Positions 1-8,096 of a stretch of 64,000 nt of DNA are shown in pieces; position 1 is the first letter of the stretch; every line of letters starts with the position of its first letter. A program made the translations under genes and the position numbers. The stretch is from Solirubrobacter ginsenosidimutans. GTDB taxonomy: Bacteria; Actinomycetota; Thermoleophilia; Solirubrobacterales; Solirubrobacteraceae. The stretch covers positions 18,939-82,938 of the forward strand of contig NZ_JAPDOD010000039.1 of the NCBI RefSeq assembly GCF_027587205.1. Direction: 5' to 3'. The notes under the pieces are model-generated. The model saw nothing but the letters and a program-made list of their open reading frames with translations. It was not told the DNA's origin and ran no database searches.

Positions 1-132
1 GCGGCCCTCCATGTCGGTCTCGACCACGTCGACGACCGCGGTCTTGCCCGCCAGCGCGAGGTCGAAGACGTCGCCGCCCACACGCGGGCGCAGCTTCACC
101 CGCGTTCCGACCGGTATCCCGACAACGTCCAC
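1..132 (-). CDS. hypothetical protein, N-terminal part only (hydrogenase operon)
   Basis: This is the last gene of the hydrogenase operon visible in the window; the left edge cuts it after about 44 codons. A GTG at 132-130 gives a product beginning with the motif VGIPVGTRVKLRPR, followed by a segment containing DVFDLALAGKTAVVD. A second GTG at 99-97 would give a GTGA overlap with the stop of the preceding gene, so the start is uncertain. I prefer 132 because the residues before the second GTG read as the same hydrophobic strand. I recognise no named family. Its place at the end of an overlapped hyp/hydrogenase gene string suggests a hydrogenase accessory role, which is inference only. Confidence 0.5.
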   Translation of the reverse strand, partial: MDVVGIPVGTRVKLRPRVGGDVFDLALAGKTAVVDVVETDMEGR

Positions 133-821
133 AGCTGCTCCTCGGTCAGGTTCTCCGTGCGTTCCAGGACCTCGCGAGTGCGCGGATCGGCGCGCATCTC
201 CTCCTTCTCCCAATCGGAGAGCGCGAGGATGTTCAAAGCCAGCAGGCCGTCGATCTCGCCGCCGTCGAAGAGGTCACCGGGCGACTCCGGCGCGATCCGC
301 GGATGGTCCTCGAGGATGATCGGCGACGCCAGCATCGAGTCATCACCGACGAGCACGGGCCACAACCCGACGTGCGAGCACCCGGCGGCCTCGGTGGCCG
401 AGACGAAGCGCCCACCGACGAGCAGCGCGTGCGTCGAGCAGAGCGCATGGCGCAGCGCCTCCTCTCGCGCGTCGCCGACCCACGGCGCCGTGTTGCGAAT
501 CGTCACCGTCAGCCGCTGCCCCGAGACGTCGACCTCGACCACACCCGCGACCCCGTCGAACGCGAACGCACCGCGCCCCACCGAGCGCTCGACGCCTTCC
601 TCCAGGAAACGCACCGTCACATCGACGTCATGCGGATCGCTCTCCAAGAGCACCTCCGTGCGCATCAGCGAAGCGTCGTCGGGATGCAGCGCGCTCCACG
701 CCGGCGGGAACACGCAGCCGAACGTCCACCGGCGCTGGTTCTTCAACGCGCTCGGCCGGTACGGCCAGAGCATGTAGCCCTCGTACATGACCGCGTCCGC
801 GAGCGTGCGCAGGTCGCTCAT
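96..821 (-). CDS. conserved hypothetical protein of hydrogenase operon (241 aa)
   Basis: The product is about 241 residues, starting MSDLRTLADAVMYEG. The ATG at 821 overlaps the stop of the preceding DUF6084 gene in an ATGA arrangement, which fixes the start well; the longer frame upstream of it is only antisense to DUF6084. The sequence is soluble and mixed alpha/beta with no signal peptide or membrane span. A conserved-looking N-terminal motif, WPYRPSALKNQRRWTFG, is visible. I do not recognise a catalytic motif. Its position between DUF6084 and the last partial gene, all translationally coupled, suggests co-production with the hydrogenase. The molecular role is unknown. Confidence 0.75.
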   Translation of the reverse strand: MSDLRTLADAVMYEGYMLWPYRPSALKNQRRWTFGCVFPPAWSALHPDDASLMRTEVLLESDPHDVDVTVRFLEEGVERSVGRGAFAFDGVAGVVEVDVSGQRLTVTIRNTAPWVGDAREEALRHALCSTHALLVGGRFVSATEAAGCSHVGLWPVLVGDDSMLASPIILEDHPRIAPESPGDLFDGGEIDGLLALNILALSDWEKEEMRADPRTREVLERTENLTEEQLWTLSGYRSERG

Positions 822-1435
822 AGGCCCAGCGCCTCCAGCGCGTCGTCCCACGACGCCAGCGCGTTGCGCGACTTGTAGGCCGAGAGGCGGTCGAAGCTCT
901 CCTTGCTCAGGCGCACCCACGCCGTACCGCGGAAGTAGCGCTCCATCGTCTCCTTCCACACCTGGACCGGCAGTCGGTACTCCGCCTCGCTCTCCCAGGA
1001 CAACCGCGTCGTCTGCAGCTCACCGGCGCCTCCCGTGTAGAACACGCTGCCGCTGAAGAGGAACTCGAGCGGCACCTCGCCGTCGCTCAACGCGTCCAAG
1101 TACCGCGACGCCGTCACCTCGAGGTCGTACGAGCACGGCACGTCGACATCGACCACCGTCGAGCCCTCGAAGGCCGGGACGACGAGCGTCGTCCGCGTCC
1201 ACAGCAAAGTCCGCAGCGTCGTGCCCCAATCCGCGGTCGGCCCGAAGAGCTCGAACAGCCGGTCGTGCGCGCTCGCGTCGTACCCGCGCCGGCGCGCCGC
1301 GATCTGGATCTGCACGTCGAGCAGCACCGAGCGCACGGGCGTCTCCGACGTCACGCCGAGCGCGAAGCGCAGCGTCGGCACCGCGGTGTGCTCGACCCGC
1401 GCGGCGCCTTCGACGGAGAAGCCCAGCTCGATCAC
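818..1435 (-). CDS. DUF6084 family protein (hydrogenase operon)
   Basis: This 205-residue protein matches my memory of DUF6084, a family seen next to actinobacterial group 1h [NiFe] hydrogenases. Features seen include an N-terminal strand segment MIELGFSVEGA, a QIQIAARRR segment, VPCSYDLEVT, LEFLFSGSVFY and a C-terminal WVRLSKESFDRLSAYK. It starts with GTG at 1435, which overlaps the stop of the upstream 56-residue gene (GTGA), and its own stop overlaps the next gene (ATGA). No enzymatic motif is apparent. The family has no established function; a role in hydrogenase assembly or electron transfer is inferred from context alone. Confidence 0.8.
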   Translation of the reverse strand: MIELGFSVEGAARVEHTAVPTLRFALGVTSETPVRSVLLDVQIQIAARRRGYDASAHDRLFELFGPTADWGTTLRTLLWTRTTLVVPAFEGSTVVDVDVPCSYDLEVTASRYLDALSDGEVPLEFLFSGSVFYTGGAGELQTTRLSWESEAEYRLPVQVWKETMERYFRGTAWVRLSKESFDRLSAYKSRNALASWDDALEALGL

Positions 1436-1602
1436 GCGGGCGAGAGATTTGGCATCCGCGGATCGATCGGCTCTCGCGCGGCGGCGTTGATGCCGGTCGA
1501 GCGCGCCTGCGTCGACGTGCCGTCCGCCTTATGCGCGGCGGCCATCTTCTCGTAGTTGCCCTTCGAGTTGCCCTGCTTGATGCCGTCCACGTGCGTGCTC
1601 AC
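1432..1602 (-). CDS. 56-residue small protein, coupled to DUF5947 and DUF6084
   Basis: A GTG at 1602-1600 overlaps the TGA of the DUF5947 gene (GTGA), and the reading frame ends in a TGA at 1434-1432 that overlaps the GTG start of DUF6084. It therefore exactly fills the gap between two certain genes. The product begins STHVDGIKQGNSKGNYEKM and ends REPIDPRMPNLSPA; it is polar, glycine- and lysine-rich at the N-terminus and has no cysteine or membrane span. The double start-stop coupling and exact fit strongly suggest a real gene. I do not recognise the family; a structural or assembly subunit is a guess. Confidence 0.75.
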   Translation of the reverse strand: MSTHVDGIKQGNSKGNYEKMAAAHKADGTSTQARSTGINAAAREPIDPRMPNLSPA

Positions 1603-2111
1603 CCTCGGCTCCTTCGGTCCAGTCCCGCGAAGAACGTGTCCAGCTCGCGCCGGACCTCAGCACCGCCGGTGAGCCCGCGCCAGTGGGTGCGAACCACGCC
1701 GACGAGGGCGAAGCACACGTCGATCCCCACGATCCAGGCATGCCCGCGGTTGACGAGCAGCGCCTCGACGTCGTCGGCGAGCTCGACCCCGGGGTCGACC
1801 GCCAGCAGCGACTCGGTCGGGCCGACCGGGCTCGGATAGAACGCCTTCGTCGCGCCGTTGATCCGGACGCAGAACACGATCTCGACCGGCAGCCCGAGAT
1901 CGATGTCGCCCACCCGCCGCACGTCGCCCGGGATCAGCTTCATCCGGTCCGAGCGCTCGAACAGCAGCCCGCACGGCCGGCACGCGCATTTGACGTCGCG
2001 TGTGGCGAGCTCGAGCACGTGCCGGTGGTCCGCCGGGATCGGCGTGCCGCACAGCTCGCAGTGCTCGAGCGCCGCCTCGCGCTCGACCGTCGAGCGCTGC
2101 GCGAGGCGCAT
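1599..2111 (-). CDS. DUF5947 family protein with CxxC and CxCxxC cysteines
   Basis: The product is 170 residues from the ATG at 2111, which shares one base with the NifU-like stop (TGATG). It matches DUF5947, a family I know from actinobacterial hydrogenase gene clusters. Cysteines C18 and C21 (HCELC) and C42, C44, C47 (CACRPC) form two clusters that could bind zinc or an iron-sulfur cluster. Other family-like segments are FYPSPVGPTES, VEALLVNRG and HWRGLTGG. No function is established. Its position between the NifU-like gene and the small 56-residue gene, with overlaps on both sides, suggests it acts in hydrogenase maturation or electron transfer. Confidence 0.8.
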   Translation of the reverse strand: MRLAQRSTVEREAALEHCELCGTPIPADHRHVLELATRDVKCACRPCGLLFERSDRMKLIPGDVRRVGDIDLGLPVEIVFCVRINGATKAFYPSPVGPTESLLAVDPGVELADDVEALLVNRGHAWIVGIDVCFALVGVVRTHWRGLTGGAEVRRELDTFFAGLDRRSRG

Positions 2112-2593
2112 CAGCCCGCTTGAGGCACCGGGCATGCGATCTCGATCTGCAGCAGTCCGGAGGGAGCCGTGGCGCCCTCCGCCTCGACCCGCTCGACGTC
2201 CGGCGCCGCCCGCGCGATCGCATCCTCGACCGCGGTCGTCAGCGTCAGCGCGGAGGACGGACAACCGTTGCACGCGCCCTCCAGTCGCAGCCGCACGACG
2301 CCGTCGGAGACATCCAGCAGCTCGACGCCGCCACCGTGCGCGACCAGGTAGGGCCGGACCTCGTCGAGCGCGCCCAGCACCCGCTCGCGCACCGGCACCG
2401 GATGCAGCCCGTGCAGGAGCAGCAGGTGCGCGACCAACTCGTCCTCGACCGGCACCGAATCGGCCGCCACGATCCGCGACAGCCCCTCGCCGTACATGTC
2501 CAGCAGCGCCTGTACCAACTCGGTCGCGACCTCGCGCTCACGCGGTGGGAACGTCTCGACCTGATCGAGCAGCGCCTCGACTTCTTCGAGCAT
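2111..2593 (-). CDS. NifU-like (C-terminal domain) iron-sulfur protein
   Basis: This 160-residue protein carries a NifU C-terminal-type domain in its second half: GGGVELLDV, then CNGCPSS with C108 and C111, then an amphipathic helix. That CxxC normally binds a transferable iron-sulfur cluster. The N-terminal 80 residues are helical and lack the IscU scaffold cysteines. The start ATG at 2593 shares a base with the large-subunit stop (TGATG); longer frames upstream are antisense to the large subunit. In this position it probably delivers or holds Fe-S clusters for the hydrogenase small subunit, or acts as an electron carrier. The domain is clear; the exact role is inferred. Confidence 0.85.
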   Translation of the reverse strand: MLEEVEALLDQVETFPPREREVATELVQALLDMYGEGLSRIVAADSVPVEDELVAHLLLLHGLHPVPVRERVLGALDEVRPYLVAHGGGVELLDVSDGVVRLRLEGACNGCPSSALTLTTAVEDAIARAAPDVERVEAEGATAPSGLLQIEIACPVPQAG

Positions 2594-4386
2594 CAGCCGT
2601 GCTCCCCGAACATCGGCGAGTGCACCTGCTTGATGGTCTTGCCGTTCCCGAGGTACATGTGCACGCCACACGGCAGGCACGGGTCGAACGAGCGGACCGC
2701 GCGCATGATGTCGATCCCGCGGAAGTTCTCGGCATCGGCCTCCTCGAAGATCGGCATGCCGTTGCACGCGTCCTCGTACGGTCCGGGGGTGCCGTAGGAG
2801 TCGGTCGGCGAGCCGTTCCACGGCGTCGGCGGGTACGGGTGGTAGTTGGCGATCTTGCCGTCGCGGACGACCATGTGATGCGAGAGCACGCCGCGCACCG
2901 CCTCGTGGAAGCCGCAGCCGATCGCGTCGTCGGGCACGTCGAAGTTCTCGAACGTCTTCGTCCGCCCCGCGCGGATCTCCTCGAACGCCTTGTCGAGGAA
3001 GTGGAACGCGCAGCCCGCGGCGTAGGCGACGAAGTAGATCCGCGCGCGGTCGCGCTCGATCGCGTTGGACCACTGCGGGATCTTCCACTCGAGCTGCATC
3101 TCAGGGGTATCCGGCGTTTTGGGGAGCGTGATCTCGACCGAGTGGCCGGTCGCGTTGACCATCGGGATGTGGACCTTGTTGGCGAGCGCCGTGGACCACA
3201 GCCGCGCGATCGCCCCGCCGCCCGTGTCCATCGCCAGGTAGTCGCCGGTGCGCTGGTCGAACCAGCGCGGGCTCATCACCCACGAGTAGTTGCCGCCGTC
3301 GAGGTCGCGCTTCTGCGGCGCCGGGGTCGTGGTCTGGTTCCACGGGTGGCGCTTGTCGACGGGGTTGCCGAGCGGGTCCTTGGGCACGAAGACCTCGCCG
3401 CTGCCCTCCCAGTCCTTGTAGTAGGACGAGCCGAGCAGGATCCGGATGCCGAGGTTGATGTCCACGAGGTTCGTGGTCACCAGCTCGCCGTCGACGACGA
3501 TCCCTGGGGTGACGAACATCTCGTTGCCCCAGTCGCCCATCGTCTTGTAGTCGTACGTGCAGAAGTCGGGGTTGTTGAACGCGCCCCAGCAGTTCAACAA
3601 CACCCGCCGGCGCCCGACCTCCTCATAGCCCGGCAGCGCCTCGTAGAAGAAGTCGAAGACGTCGTCGTTCATCGCGACGGCCTTCTTGATGAAGTCCAGG
3701 CAGCGCAGGAGCCGCGACTGGTAGTCGGTGAGCAGCGTGGGCGTGGCGACGGTGCCGACGCCGCCGGGATAGATCGTGGACGGGTGCACGTGGCGCCCCT
3801 CCATCAGGCAGATCATCTCGCGCCCGATCCGGCTCATGTGCAGGGCCTCGCGGTACGTCGCGCCCGTGAACGGGTTGTACGACGTCATGATGTCCGCGAT
3901 CGTCTTGTAGCCGTGGTGCTCGACGCCCGGCGCGGCGGTGTTCTGCGCCTTCGCCCACACGCCCGGGTTGGTCTCCTTGACCATCTGCTCGCAGAAGTCG
4001 ACGAAGACGAGATTGTCCTGGAAGATGATGTGGTCGAAGATGTACTCGGCGGCCTCGCCGAGGTTGACGATCCACTCGGCCAGCGGCGGCGGCTTGACGC
4101 TGTAGGCCATCTGCTGCGCGTAGCACGAGCAGACCGCGTGGTTGTCGCCGCAGATGCCGCAGATGCGGCTGGTGATGAAGTGGGCGTCGCGCGGATCCTT
4201 GCCCTTCATGAACACGCTGTAGCCGCGGAACAGCGATGACGTCGCCTTGCAGCTGACGACCTCGCGCCGGTCGAAGTCGATCTTCGTGTAGATGCCGAGG
4301 TTGCCGACGATGCGGGTGATCGGGTCCCACGACATGTCGACGATGCGGCCCGCCTCAGGCTTGACGGGTTCTCGTGTGGCGGCCAT
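2593..4386 (-). CDS. hhyL: [NiFe] hydrogenase large subunit, group 1h (actinobacterial) type
   Basis: The 597-residue catalytic subunit binds the NiFe(CN)2CO centre that splits H2. Both nickel-binding motifs are intact: RICGICGDNH (C76, C79, H83) and DPCLPCGVH (C570, C573, H576). A 21-residue tail follows H576; in many [NiFe] hydrogenases such a tail is removed by a maturation protease, and no protease gene lies in this window. Long family-typical stretches such as EWKIPQWSNAIERDRAR and NYHPYPPTPWNGSP match group 1h (formerly group 5) enzymes, which oxidise atmospheric-level H2 under air. It lies 3 bp after the small-subunit gene. Start ATG at 4386. Confidence 0.96.
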   Translation of the reverse strand: MAATREPVKPEAGRIVDMSWDPITRIVGNLGIYTKIDFDRREVVSCKATSSLFRGYSVFMKGKDPRDAHFITSRICGICGDNHAVCSCYAQQMAYSVKPPPLAEWIVNLGEAAEYIFDHIIFQDNLVFVDFCEQMVKETNPGVWAKAQNTAAPGVEHHGYKTIADIMTSYNPFTGATYREALHMSRIGREMICLMEGRHVHPSTIYPGGVGTVATPTLLTDYQSRLLRCLDFIKKAVAMNDDVFDFFYEALPGYEEVGRRRVLLNCWGAFNNPDFCTYDYKTMGDWGNEMFVTPGIVVDGELVTTNLVDINLGIRILLGSSYYKDWEGSGEVFVPKDPLGNPVDKRHPWNQTTTPAPQKRDLDGGNYSWVMSPRWFDQRTGDYLAMDTGGGAIARLWSTALANKVHIPMVNATGHSVEITLPKTPDTPEMQLEWKIPQWSNAIERDRARIYFVAYAAGCAFHFLDKAFEEIRAGRTKTFENFDVPDDAIGCGFHEAVRGVLSHHMVVRDGKIANYHPYPPTPWNGSPTDSYGTPGPYEDACNGMPIFEEADAENFRGIDIMRAVRSFDPCLPCGVHMYLGNGKTIKQVHSPMFGEHG

Positions 4387-4389
4387 CGG

Positions 4390-5421
4390 TCAGCTCCTCC
4401 AGGTCGGCTTGAAGCCGGTCGTCAGCTCGTTGCCGTTGTGGCGCCACTTCGGCTCCTTGTTGACGGTCTTGTTGGTGATCGAGCGCAGGCGCCGGATCGC
4501 CTTGCCATAGGCGCCGATGACGTTCGAGGAGATGGCCGCGCCGGGCGGCGCGTCCATGAACGGCATGAACTTGTCGGGGAAGCCGGGCATCGTGCAGCCG
4601 ATGCAGATGCCGCCCACGTTGGGGCAGCCGCCGAGGCCGTTCATCCACCCGCGCTTGGGGACGTTGCAGTTGACCACCGGCCCCCAGCAGCCGACCTTCA
4701 CCAGGCACTTGGGCGAGTTGTAATCGGCGGCGAAGTCGCCCTGCTCGTAGTAGCCCGCGCGGTCGCAGCCCTCGTGCACGGTCTTGCCGAAGATCCACGT
4801 CGGGCGCAGCTGGTCGTCGAGCGGGATCACGGGCGCGAGACCGGCCGCTTCGTAGAGCAGCCAGACCAGCGTCTCCATGAAGTTCTCGGGCTGGACCGGG
4901 CAGCCGGGGACGTTGACGATCGGCAGGCCACCGGCGGAGCGGAAGTCCCAGCCGAGGTAGTCGGCGAGGCCCATGCAGCCGGTCGGGTTGCCCGCCATCG
5001 CGTGGATGCCGCCGTAGGTGGCGCAGGTGCCGATCGCGACGACGCCCCACGCCTTCGGCGCGAGCTGGTCGATCCACCAGTTCAGCGTCAGCGGCTCGCC
5101 GGTCGCCTCGTCGTTGCCGAACGACGTCCAGTAGCCGTCGCCGTTGATGTTCTCGTTGGGGATCGAGCCCTCGATGACGAGCACGAACGGGAGCGTGGCC
5201 TCGCCGCGGGCGGCCGCCCGGAACGGCGTCAGGAACTCCTCCCCGCCGAGCGTGGGCGAGAGCACCTTGTTGTGCAGGTTGACCTTCGGAAGCCCCGGAA
5301 TGGCACCGAGGAGCACGTCCTCGATGCTCGGCTGGCCGGCGGCCGTGACCGAGACAGAGTCGCCGTCGCAGCTCATCCCCTCCGAGATCCAGAGGATGTC
5401 GACCTCCTCAACTCCGGCCAC
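4390..5421 (-). CDS. hhyS: [NiFe] hydrogenase small (electron-transfer) subunit, group 1h type
   Basis: The 343-residue subunit carries the iron-sulfur relay that takes electrons from the NiFe site. The first proximal-cluster motif reads SCDGD (C18, D21) instead of the usual CxxC. This fits the three-cysteine/one-aspartate proximal cluster described for the actinobacterial-type hydrogenase of Ralstonia eutropha. Other motifs present are GTCATYGGIHAM, NVPGCPVQP, HEGCDRA, KCLVKVGCWGP and CPNVGGICIGC. There is no Tat signal peptide, so export is unlikely through this subunit. It starts with GTG at 5421, overlapping the end of hypA by 14 bases, with GAGG upstream. Confidence 0.95.
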   Translation of the reverse strand: MAGVEEVDILWISEGMSCDGDSVSVTAAGQPSIEDVLLGAIPGLPKVNLHNKVLSPTLGGEEFLTPFRAAARGEATLPFVLVIEGSIPNENINGDGYWTSFGNDEATGEPLTLNWWIDQLAPKAWGVVAIGTCATYGGIHAMAGNPTGCMGLADYLGWDFRSAGGLPIVNVPGCPVQPENFMETLVWLLYEAAGLAPVIPLDDQLRPTWIFGKTVHEGCDRAGYYEQGDFAADYNSPKCLVKVGCWGPVVNCNVPKRGWMNGLGGCPNVGGICIGCTMPGFPDKFMPFMDAPPGAAISSNVIGAYGKAIRRLRSITNKTVNKEPKWRHNGNELTTGFKPTWRS

Positions 5422-5764
5422 TGGGCACCTCGCCTTCCATCGTCAGTGCGTCCACGAGCAACTCCTCACCGCGGACCAGCTCGACATCCAGGCTCCCGCA
5501 CGCCTCGCAGGCGAGCGGGAAGCCGGGCAGTTCACTCTCGATCCCGCAGCGCCGGCAGATCCCGGCGGCGGGAACCTCTTCCAGGAGCAGCTGCGCGCCC
5601 TGCGCCTCGGTCCCCTCCGCGACGAGGACGAACGCGAACTCCAGCGCGTCGGGCACGACCTGGCGCAGGTACCCGACCTTGACCTCGATGGTCTCGATCT
5701 GGCGGCCGCCCGCGTGGGCGGTCGCGATGCGCACGATGGCGTCGGCGATCGAGAGCTCATGCAT
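5408..5764 (-). CDS. hypA: hydrogenase nickel incorporation protein HypA
   Basis: The 118-residue protein starts MHELSIADAI; His2 is the known nickel ligand of HypA. Two CxxC pairs, C70/C73 and C86/C89, form the structural zinc site. HypA works with the GTPase HypB to insert nickel into the large subunit, but no hypB is present in this window, so hypB (and hypF) must lie elsewhere. The ATG at 5764 shares a base with the hypE stop (TGATG), and the gene overlaps the small-subunit gene, consistent with one transcript. Confidence 0.95.
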   Translation of the reverse strand: MHELSIADAIVRIATAHAGGRQIETIEVKVGYLRQVVPDALEFAFVLVAEGTEAQGAQLLLEEVPAAGICRRCGIESELPGFPLACEACGSLDVELVRGEELLVDALTMEGEVPSGRS

Positions 5765-6783
5765 CAGCAGATCCTCGGCAGCGGGTCGCCGACCAGCTCG
5801 TCCAGCACGCGCTTGCCGCCGAAGCTGGTCGCGACCAGGACCATGCCGGGTGGGTCGGTCTTGACCTCGCCGATGTCGACGAAGCCGGGCGCGACGAAGC
5901 CGGGTTCGACGATCGCGAGGAAGACGCCCTCGTTGGCGACGTACATCGGGTCGATGCCGAGCAGCTCGCAGGCGCCGGCGACCGCGGGCGCGACCGGCAC
6001 CGCCGACTCCTGGATCAGCATCGCGACGCCGTCGTCGCGCGCGAGCTCGTTCAAGACGGACGCGACGCCGCCGCGGGTGGCGTCGCGCAGCCGGCGAACC
6101 GCGCCGAGCCCGAGGATCGCGTCGACGGCCGGCCACAGCGAGCGGGTGTCGGAGACGATCTCGTCGGAGTCGAGGTCGAACTCGCCGCGCGCGAGCATGA
6201 TCGCGGTGCCGTGGGCGGCGATCGGGCCCGACAGCAGGATCCGGTCGCCGGGACGGGCGGGTTGGAACTGCGCGCGCTGGTCGCGCTGCCCGAGCCCCGT
6301 GGTCGTGATGTACATCCCGTCGGCGTGCCCGCGCTCGACGACCTTCGTGTCGCCGCCGACGATCCTCACGCCCGCTTGCGTCGCCGCTCGAGCGATGGCG
6401 TCGACCTCGGCGCGCAACACGTCGCTCCCCAGCCCCTCTTCGAGGATCAGGCTCAACGTGAGCGCGAGCGGCTTCGCTCCGCCCATCGCGAGGTCGTTGA
6501 CGGTGCCGTTGACCGCGAGCTCACCGATCGACCCACCCGGGAAGCGCAGCGGCTTGACCACGAACGCGTCGGTCGTGAGGGCGAGCTCGCCGATGGTGGC
6601 GGCGTCGTCGAGCGACTTGATCCCGAACGCGGGCGCGAGCAGCCCTTCGACCAGGCTGCGGGTGGCCTTCCCGCCGGCGCCGTGGGCCATCGTGATGCGC
6701 TCGTCGCGGAACTTCGCGCGCTTGCCCCGGGCGGTCTCGATGATCCCCAGGACCCGCTGCTCGCGTTCGGAGACGGAGGACAC
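5764..6783 (-). CDS. hypE: hydrogenase maturation protein HypE
   Basis: The 339-residue protein dehydrates the carbamoylated C-terminal cysteine to a thiocyanate, supplying the CN ligands of the active site. The essential terminal Cys is present in the ending PLPRIC (C339). N-terminal AIRS-type ATP-binding features are seen in MAHGAGGKATRSLVEG, TTDAFVVKPLRFPGGSIG and GGDTKVVERGH. Length is normal for the family. It sits 3 bp after hypD and overlaps hypA by one base. The carbamoyl donor enzyme HypF is not in the window. Confidence 0.96.
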   Translation of the reverse strand: MSSVSEREQRVLGIIETARGKRAKFRDERITMAHGAGGKATRSLVEGLLAPAFGIKSLDDAATIGELALTTDAFVVKPLRFPGGSIGELAVNGTVNDLAMGGAKPLALTLSLILEEGLGSDVLRAEVDAIARAATQAGVRIVGGDTKVVERGHADGMYITTTGLGQRDQRAQFQPARPGDRILLSGPIAAHGTAIMLARGEFDLDSDEIVSDTRSLWPAVDAILGLGAVRRLRDATRGGVASVLNELARDDGVAMLIQESAVPVAPAVAGACELLGIDPMYVANEGVFLAIVEPGFVAPGFVDIGEVKTDPPGMVLVATSFGGKRVLDELVGDPLPRIC

Positions 6784-6786
6784 GGC

Positions 6787-7902
6787 TCAGACCACTTCCC
6801 GCTCCCGCGCGAACCGTCCGTAGTTGTAATAGGCCGCGCAGGCGCCTTCGCTGCTCACCATGCACGTGCCGATCGGCCGCTCCGGCGTGCACGCCGTGCC
6901 GAACACCTTGCACTCGAACGGCTTGATGACGCCCTTGAGCACCTCGCCGCACTGGCAGGCCTTGGGGTCGGCGACGCGGATGCCGGGAACGGCGAAGCGC
7001 AGCTCGGCGTCGTAGTCCGCATAGGCGCCTGAGAGCTTGAGGCCGGAGTGGCTGATGAAGCCCAGGCCGCGCCACTCGAAGTGCGGGCGCAGCGCGAAGA
7101 CCTCGGCCATCACCTCGAGCGCGCGCTGGTTGCCGTCGTAGGGGACGACACGCGCGTACTGGTTCTCGACCTCGCAGCGCCCGTCGCGCAGCTGGGTGAG
7201 GAGCATCTGGACGGCGTGCAGGATGTCCAGCGGCTCGAAGCCGGCGATCACGACCGGCTTGCCGTACGTCTGGGGGATGAACTCGAACGGCCGCGCACCC
7301 ACCACCGTGCTCACGTGCCCGGGGCCGATGAAGCCGTCCAGGCGCAGGTCGGGCGAGTCCAGCAGCGCGCGCAGCGGCGGCACGATCGTCACGTGGCTGC
7401 ACATCACGCTGAAGTTCCGCAGGCCCTCGGCCTTGGCGCGTTTGAGCGTGAGCGCGGTCGACGGCGCGGTGGTCTCGAAGCCGATCGCGAAGAAGACGAC
7501 CTCGCGATCCGGGTTCGAGCGGGCGATCCGCAGCGCGTCCAGCGGCGAGTAGACCATCCGCACGTCGGCGCCGCCCGCCTTGGCCTCCAGCAGCGTGCCA
7601 TTCGACCCCGGCACCCGCATCATGTCGCCGAAGCAGGTGAAGATGACGCCGGGAACGTTCGCCACCGCGATGCCGTCATCGACGCGGCCCATCGGGATCA
7701 CGCACACCGGGCAGCCCGGCCCGTGCACGAGCTCGACGTTCTCCGGCAGCAGGTCGTCGACACCGTACTTGTAGATCGAGTGGGTGTGGCCGCCGCACAC
7801 CTCCATCAGCTTGTAGTGGCGGCCCGGCTCGACGGTGGCGAGGATCTGTCCCGCCAGCACCTGGCCGAGCTCTGCGTCGCGGAACTCGTCGACGAACCTC
7901 AC
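6787..7902 (-). CDS. hypD: hydrogenase maturation protein HypD
   Basis: The 371-residue HypD is the scaffold on which the Fe(CN)2CO unit is built, together with HypC. Conserved motifs are complete: MEVCGGHTHSIYKYG (C36), HGPGCPVCV (C64, C67) and the C-terminal iron-sulfur region with QCGEVLKG, FECKVFGTAC and GTCMVSSEGAC. It begins with GTG at 7902, which overlaps the stop of the short HypC-like gene (GTGA), so translation is probably coupled. Confidence 0.96.
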   Translation of the reverse strand: MRFVDEFRDAELGQVLAGQILATVEPGRHYKLMEVCGGHTHSIYKYGVDDLLPENVELVHGPGCPVCVIPMGRVDDGIAVANVPGVIFTCFGDMMRVPGSNGTLLEAKAGGADVRMVYSPLDALRIARSNPDREVVFFAIGFETTAPSTALTLKRAKAEGLRNFSVMCSHVTIVPPLRALLDSPDLRLDGFIGPGHVSTVVGARPFEFIPQTYGKPVVIAGFEPLDILHAVQMLLTQLRDGRCEVENQYARVVPYDGNQRALEVMAEVFALRPHFEWRGLGFISHSGLKLSGAYADYDAELRFAVPGIRVADPKACQCGEVLKGVIKPFECKVFGTACTPERPIGTCMVSSEGACAAYYNYGRFAREREVV

Positions 7903-8096
7903 AGCGTCACCAGCGCCACACCCGCATGCACCAGGACCTGATCACCGGCCCCGGCGTCGACCAGTGCGAGCTCCACCGTGTGGTGCGCGCCGTCGGCGTC
8001 TTCACAGAGGGCGAGGGCGTCGTCGCGGACCCGCAGCACCCGCATCGGCACGCCGTCGTCGCCGCACGTGATGCAGTGGCCCGAGTCGCAGCTCAT
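7899..8096 (-). CDS. short HypC/HupF-family protein with N-terminal cysteine motif
   Basis: The product is 65 residues and begins MSCDSGHCITCGDDG, giving C3, C8 and C11. The rest looks like a HypC beta-barrel, ending GAGDQVLVHAGVALVTL. Classical HypC starts MC with the working cysteine at residue 2 and has a C-terminal helix; this protein has the cysteine displaced behind Ser and lacks the helix. It lies between hypC and hypD with ATGA and GTGA overlaps. It may be a second chaperone dedicated to the large subunit or to iron transfer; that split of labour is inference. Fold assignment is fairly secure, function is not. Confidence 0.8.
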   Translation of the reverse strand: MSCDSGHCITCGDDGVPMRVLRVRDDALALCEDADGAHHTVELALVDAGAGDQVLVHAGVALVTL

